Shown here piece by piece: positions 6,897 through 8,727 of a stretch of 8,727 nucleotides of DNA; position 1 is the first letter of the stretch; every line of letters starts with the position of its first letter. The position numbers were made by a program, and so were the translations under genes. Below the pieces are notes generated by a model, which was not told the origin of the DNA, made no database searches, and was given only the letters and a program-made list of their open reading frames with translations. This DNA is from Pseudomonadota bacterium (GTDB lineage: Bacteria; Pseudomonadota; Gammaproteobacteria; Burkholderiales; Burkholderiaceae_C): NCBI GenBank assembly GCA_023396625.1, contig JAEWVY010000355.1, forward strand, positions 1-8,727, read 5' to 3'.

Positions 6897-7092
6897 TCCA
6901 CGGTGCAGGACAGTAAATCTCAGCCGGCTCGTCGTGCGGCGCCAGCGGCACCTCGTCCAGCAGCGCCGCCAGCGCGGCGGAGCGCCCCAGGTGGACCGCC
7001 ACGCGCCGCACCTGATCTTCATCGAGAGGCAGCGCCAGGACGGCCGCCGCGGTTCGCACGTAGGCCGTGATTTCTTCGTCGCCTGTGTTCAT
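6850..7092 (-). CDS. atzG: AtzG/HpxX-like small subunit (DUF4089) of an amidase complex
   Basis: Protein of 80 residues. In the AtzE-AtzG complex this GatC-like subunit wraps the amidase and is needed for a stable active enzyme. Recognition rests on the DUF4089 pattern: YVRTAAAVLALPL near the N-terminus, a helix with VAVHLGRSAALAALL, then PLAPHDEPAEIYCPAP, and on the amidase immediately downstream. The ATG at 7092 has GAGG at 7100-7103 seven nt upstream and overlaps the ATPase stop by 4 nt. The domain appears complete by residue 64. The last 16 residues (WITSKNSHFPASTGPI) do not fit the family and are encoded by an AT-richer dispersed repeat (see the repeat entry). The TAG stop lies 2 nt before the amidase start. 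The gene is small, but family and context make it secure. Confidence 0.85.
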   Translation of the reverse strand: MNTGDEEITAYVRTAAAVLALPLDEDQVRRVAVHLGRSAALAALLDEVPLAPHDEPAEIYCPAPWITSKNSHFPASTGPI

Positions 7093-7916
7093 CGCCGCAC
7101 CTCGCGCTGGAAGATGTCCAGGCTGCGTTTCTTGGTGGCCACGAAACTGGCGGCGGACAGCGTGTCCACCGTGCGCGGCCGGGCGTCGTCGTAGGGCAGG
7201 ATCTCGGCCACGCGCGTGGGCCGCTTGGTCAGCAGCAGCACCTGGTCGGCCAGGTAGACGGCCTCCTCCAGGTCGTGCGAGACCAGCAGCATGGTGGTGC
7301 CGGTCCGCATGAACACTTCCTGCAGTCTCTCCCGGATGAACAGCGTCATCTCGAAGTCCAGCGCCGAGAAGGGTTCGTCGAGGAACAGCACCTCGGGGTT
7401 GTTGGCCAGCGCGCGCATGATGGATGCCGTCTGCTGCTGCCCCCCCGAGAGTTCGTAGGGGTAGCGGTGGAGGTCGAACTTCACGTCGAACGACGCGACC
7501 AGTTCGGCCATGCGCCGGTCCACCTCGGCCTTGGATTGGCCTGCCAGCTTGAGCGGGTAGGCGATGTTGTCGATGGTGCGCATCCACGGGAACAACGCTT
7601 CGCGGTAGTTCTGGAACACGTAGCCGATCTGGGTGTCCTTCAGGCGCTTGCCGTCGAACAGGATTTCGCCACGGTCGATGGGGACCAGGCCCGCGATCAT
7701 GTTGATCAGCGTGCTCTTGCCACACCCGTTGGGGCCGAACACCGAGACGATCCGGTGCTTTGGAATGTCCAGGTCGAAGTCCTCGTACAGCGGCCAGCCC
7801 GCGAAGTACTTGGTCAGGCCCCGGATGGTGATGTGGGTGCCTGCCGGGCCGGGCACGAACGCCGGCTTGGGCACGTCGGCGTACACGTCGACGGGAGCAT
7901 GCAGAACTTCGGTCAT
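7089..7916 (-). CDS. NitT/TauT-type ABC transporter ATP-binding protein
   Basis: Cytoplasmic ATPase of 275 residues that powers the adjacent permease (SsuB/TauB/ThiZ class). All nucleotide-binding motifs are present: Walker A GPNGCGKST (61-69), Q-loop Gln102, signature LSGGQ (156-160), Walker B VLFLDE (176-181) and the switch His214 in SHD. The signature continues as QQQTASIMRAL rather than the common QRQRVAIARAL, which I associate with one subgroup of this class. About 27 residues precede the first beta strand of the domain, a longer leader than usual. The ATG at 7916 is supported by GGAG at 7923-7926, six nt upstream, and by the ATGA overlap with the permease stop. Its own stop overlaps the next start in the same way. 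The signature is encoded in a G7 run followed by three CAG codons. Confidence 0.93.
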   Translation of the reverse strand: MTEVLHAPVDVYADVPKPAFVPGPAGTHITIRGLTKYFAGWPLYEDFDLDIPKHRIVSVFGPNGCGKSTLINMIAGLVPIDRGEILFDGKRLKDTQIGYVFQNYREALFPWMRTIDNIAYPLKLAGQSKAEVDRRMAELVASFDVKFDLHRYPYELSGGQQQTASIMRALANNPEVLFLDEPFSALDFEMTLFIRERLQEVFMRTGTTMLLVSHDLEEAVYLADQVLLLTKRPTRVAEILPYDDARPRTVDTLSAASFVATKKRSLDIFQREVRR

Positions 7917-8727
7917 CGCCCGCTCCAGTGCACGATCTTGCGTTCCAGAAGCAGGAACAGGATGTTGAGCGCGTACCCCAGGGCACCGGCCGCCAGGATG
8001 GACGCGTACATGTCGCGCACGTTCATCACCTGCTGCGCGTTGATGATGCGGTTGCCCAGGCCGCTGTCGGCGCCGATGAACATCTCGGCCACGATGACGA
8101 TGACCAGCGCCATCGACACCGCCGAGCGCAGGCCGACGAAACTCGGCTGCAGGCTTTCCCAGATCAGCACGTCGCGGAAGGTCTGCCAGCGCGAGGCGCC
8201 CATCACCTGCGCGGCCATGACCCGCTGCTTGCGCGCGTTGATGACGCCATAGGCGCTGTTGAACACCACGATCAGCAGGGCGCCGAACGCGGCGATGGCG
8301 ACCTTGTTGATGTCGGAGACGCCGAAAATCATCAGAAACAGCGGGATCAGCGCCGACGAGGGGGTGGAGCGGAAGAAGTCGATCAGGAACTCCACGCTGC
8401 GGTAGGCGCGCTCCGAACTGCCCAGCAACACCCCGAGGGGCATGCCGACGGCCGCGGCGATCAGGAAGGCTTGCACCGTGCGCCCGACCGTGACCAGGAA
8501 ATCCGTCAGCAGCGGGCCGCCCGCCAGGCCGTTGATCAGCGTGCCCAGCGCCTCCAGCGGCGGCGGCAGCAGAATGGGTTTGATGAGTCCCTGGCGTACC
8601 ACCAGGTCCCACAGGACGAAGAGCACGACCGGACCGATCAACGGAAGGAAGCGCTCCCCGTGGGACGGGCGTGGCGGCGCTGCCGGCGCGTTGGCGGTGG
8701 GTGGCGTCCAGGGGCTGGCCTGCGCGG
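7913..8727 (-). CDS. NitT/TauT-type ABC transporter permease, 5'-truncated by the window edge
   Basis: Inner-membrane subunit of an importer of the nitrate/sulfonate/taurine/pyrimidine-precursor class (SsuC, TauC, ThiX relatives). The frame is open to the right edge, so about 270 residues are visible and the true start is outside. A TTG at 8641 is a possible but poorly placed start, because coding-like sequence continues upstream as a Pro/Ala-rich N-terminal stretch. Visible features are several hydrophobic segments, the conserved FFRSTPSSALIPLF segment and an EAA-like cytoplasmic loop (QVMGASRWQTFRDVLI) that docks on the ATPase. The protein ends in HWSGR and TGA. Its stop overlaps the ATPase start by 4 nt (ATGA), so the two are coupled partners. 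The matching periplasmic binding protein is not in the window. Family assignment is firm; the substrate is unknown. Confidence 0.9.
   Translation of the reverse strand, partial: AQASPWTPPTANAPAAPPRPSHGERFLPLIGPVVLFVLWDLVVRQGLIKPILLPPPLEALGTLINGLAGGPLLTDFLVTVGRTVQAFLIAAAVGMPLGVLLGSSERAYRSVEFLIDFFRSTPSSALIPLFLMIFGVSDINKVAIAAFGALLIVVFNSAYGVINARKQRVMAAQVMGASRWQTFRDVLIWESLQPSFVGLRSAVSMALVIVIVAEMFIGADSGLGNRIINAQQVMNVRDMYASILAAGALGYALNILFLLLERKIVHWSGR

Noticed and set aside
8639..8641. TTG at 8641 as the start of the NitT/TauT permease
   Set aside because: The frame remains open to the window edge with sequence that reads naturally into the first membrane segment (ERFLPLIGPVVLF). The gene is more likely truncated by the edge.

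Overview
The window is a single, densely packed stretch of minus-strand genes from a high-GC bacterium. I favour a betaproteobacterium of the Burkholderiales, probably Comamonadaceae. The codon use is strongly GC3-biased and the proteins resemble those of that group. A degenerate copy of what I recognise as the dispersed intergenic repeat common in Comamonadaceae genomes lies at about 6832-6896. No RNA gene, CRISPR array, insertion sequence, promoter or convincing terminator is visible. No gap between genes exceeds 41 nt, so no stretch of 300 bases is gene-free.

In the direction of transcription (right to left) the layout is as follows. (1) A NitT/TauT-type importer pair: a membrane permease running off the right edge (7913-8727) and its ATPase (7089-7916). 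The binding protein is not in the window. (2) An AtzG-AtzE-AtzH (HpxX-HpxY-HpxZ) enzyme block: a DUF4089 small subunit (6850-7092), an amidase-signature hydrolase (5423-6847) and a SnoaL-like DUF3225 protein (5034-5423). (3) A BMP/PnrA-family importer of the nucleoside/purine type: exported binding protein (3886-4992) and two permeases (2757-3857, 1837-2760). (4) Two further C-N hydrolases: a formamidase/aliphatic amidase of the nitrilase superfamily (782-1825) and an isochorismatase-like cysteine hydrolase resembling biuret hydrolase (80-778). (5) The first 27 codons of an ABC ATPase (1-83), almost certainly the motor of the BMP importer.

Most junctions overlap. There are ATGA overlaps at 7913-7916, 7089-7092, 2757-2760 and 80-83, and a TGATG overlap at 5421-5425. 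The whole set therefore looks like one translationally coupled operon whose promoter lies to the right of the window. The combined logic is nitrogen scavenging: two importers bring in a small N-rich compound (a nucleobase, ureide, oxalurate or triazine-like molecule), and three hydrolases of three unrelated folds, with the AtzG and AtzH partners, strip ammonia and carbon dioxide or formate from it. The gene content parallels the cyanuric acid region of Pseudomonas sp. ADP (atzDGEHF plus the BMP-type transporter atzSTUVW) and the hpxWXYZ oxalurate block. However, cyanuric acid hydrolase, allophanate hydrolase and HpxW are all absent here. The true substrate cannot be read from the sequence.
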